Assembly: GCA_045592585.1 (NCBI GenBank)
Contig: JAZNVB010000107.1
Coordinates: forward strand, 1-6,611
Source of the DNA: SIG440 sp045592585
GTDB lineage: Bacteria > Bacillota > Clostridia > Monoglobales > Monoglobaceae
Length of the DNA stretch: 6,611 nt
Reading direction: 5' to 3'
In this document: piece after piece, positions 5,953 to 6,611 of the stretch
Layout: every line of letters starts with the position of its first letter
Position numbering within the stretch: the stretch's first letter is position 1
Position numbers and translations under genes: made by a program
Notes under the pieces: model-generated
Told to the model about the DNA's origin: nothing
Databases searched by the model: none
What the model saw: the letters and a program-made list of their open reading frames with translations, nothing else

Positions 5953-6611
5953 ATGCTTACATCAAGCTATTTTAAAGAGATTGAAAAAAGCAAGGCACTC
6001 TTCAGAGTAAACGGAAGCTTTGATGAGATTGCAGGGGATGTTATCGCCGAAGGAAATTTGATTTATTCCGAAAAAGACGGCTGCCGTATTTCGTGCGAAT
6101 ACACCGAAGACGAATATGGCATCTTCAGCCGCCGTGATACTTTTAAGAATATGTCAAATAAGGCGGTTAGGGTAAATTCACTTAAGTCACGTTTTGTCTT
6201 TGACGGCGGCGAATACGATATATACACTCAGCGTGAAGCATGGCAATGCGAAAGCTTGGGCGGCTGGCAGCCATTGGTAACAGGTGTTACCTGCGGTTGT
6301 GCCAGCACTCGCAGCACAGTTGGTGCATCACCGATGATGGTTGTGTGGAGCAAACAGCAAAATCGAGGTGTGGTATTTCACTTGCTTCCTAACTGTGCCT
6401 GGGAAATAAAGGTACAGCATACGCAAAGGGTTGGAAAACTTGGCAGTATTTTAGTTGAGCTTGGTGTTCAGGACTATAACCTTGATTTGCAGGTTCAGCC
6501 GGGCGAAGAAGTGCAGCTCCCTGAAATAATCTGCTATGAAACACAAAACAAGCTTGATTTTGATTGCTACAAGCTGCACAATTATATGCATACAAATTAT
6601 CCCAGAAGGAC
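5953..6611 (+). CDS. GH36-type alpha-galactosidase-like protein, N-terminal part (3' truncated by window edge)
   Basis: The frame opens at ATG 5953 and runs off the right edge after 219 full codons. GGGAGGA (5937-5943) lies 9 bases upstream. The gap to the preceding stop codon is 23 bases with no terminator, so the two form an operon. The visible part matches the N-terminal beta-supersandwich of GH36 enzymes: 'FKNMSNKAVRVNSLKSRFVFDGGEYDIY' within 64-91, 'WQCESLGGWQPL' (97-108), 'STRSTVGASPMMVVW' (118-132), 'VVFHLLPNCAWEIKV' (140-154), then the signature end 'VQPGEEVQLPEI' (181-192) and 'LHNYMHTNYPRR' (208-219). In GH36 this leads into the catalytic TIM barrel, which lies beyond the window, so catalytic residues cannot be checked. 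The family is mainly alpha-galactosidases (raffinose, melibiose, galactomannan side chains), with some N-acetylgalactosaminidases and uncharacterised members. There is no signal peptide, so it probably acts inside the cell on imported oligosaccharides. Confidence 0.8.
   Translation, partial: MLTSSYFKEIEKSKALFRVNGSFDEIAGDVIAEGNLIYSEKDGCRISCEYTEDEYGIFSRRDTFKNMSNKAVRVNSLKSRFVFDGGEYDIYTQREAWQCESLGGWQPLVTGVTCGCASTRSTVGASPMMVVWSKQQNRGVVFHLLPNCAWEIKVQHTQRVGKLGSILVELGVQDYNLDLQVQPGEEVQLPEIICYETQNKLDFDCYKLHNYMHTNYPRR

Noticed and set aside
6389..6595. Open frame on the - strand near the right edge.
   Set aside because: It is antisense to the GH36-like frame, whose protein matches its family across the same stretch.

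Overview
The window reads as chromosome from an anaerobic, endospore-forming member of the Clostridia (Firmicutes). The evidence is AT-rich intergenic DNA, strong AGGAGG-type ribosome binding sites, a gene end matching the sporulation protein SpoIIIAH, and cysteine-rich cytosolic enzymes. No tRNA, rRNA, CRISPR array, insertion sequence or phage gene was seen. Every part is either a gene or an intergenic stretch shorter than 300 bases.

Layout. (1) Positions 1-244 are the C-terminal end of a spoIIIAH-like gene on the + strand. (2) A hairpin at 245-279 separates it from a convergent AraC-family regulator on the - strand (278-1084), and probably terminates both. (3) A 122-base divergent control region (1085-1206) carries two overlapping, oppositely oriented sigma-A-like promoters and a near-palindrome. 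(4) A Gfo/Idh/MocA-family NAD(P)-dependent sugar oxidoreductase (1207-2499) is followed by a good intrinsic terminator (2517-2547). (5) A second control region (2548-2668) shares two short motifs with the first. (6) A 1086-residue protein with the architecture of the DUF4450 / six-hairpin glycosidase group (2669-5929) is followed after 23 bases by (7) the N-terminal part of a GH36-type alpha-galactosidase-like protein (5953 to the window edge).

Together, items 2 to 7 look like a small glycan-utilisation locus. A sugar-sensing AraC regulator would control an oxidoreductase and a two-gene glycosidase operon. Neither glycosidase shows a secretion signal, so they probably act in the cytoplasm on oligosaccharides imported by a transporter that is not in this window. 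The substrate cannot be read from the sequence. The GH36-like partner hints at an alpha-galactoside or related linkage, but GH36-like proteins are diverse. The least characterised parts are the DUF4450-type enzyme and the cysteine-motif subfamily of the oxidoreductase.
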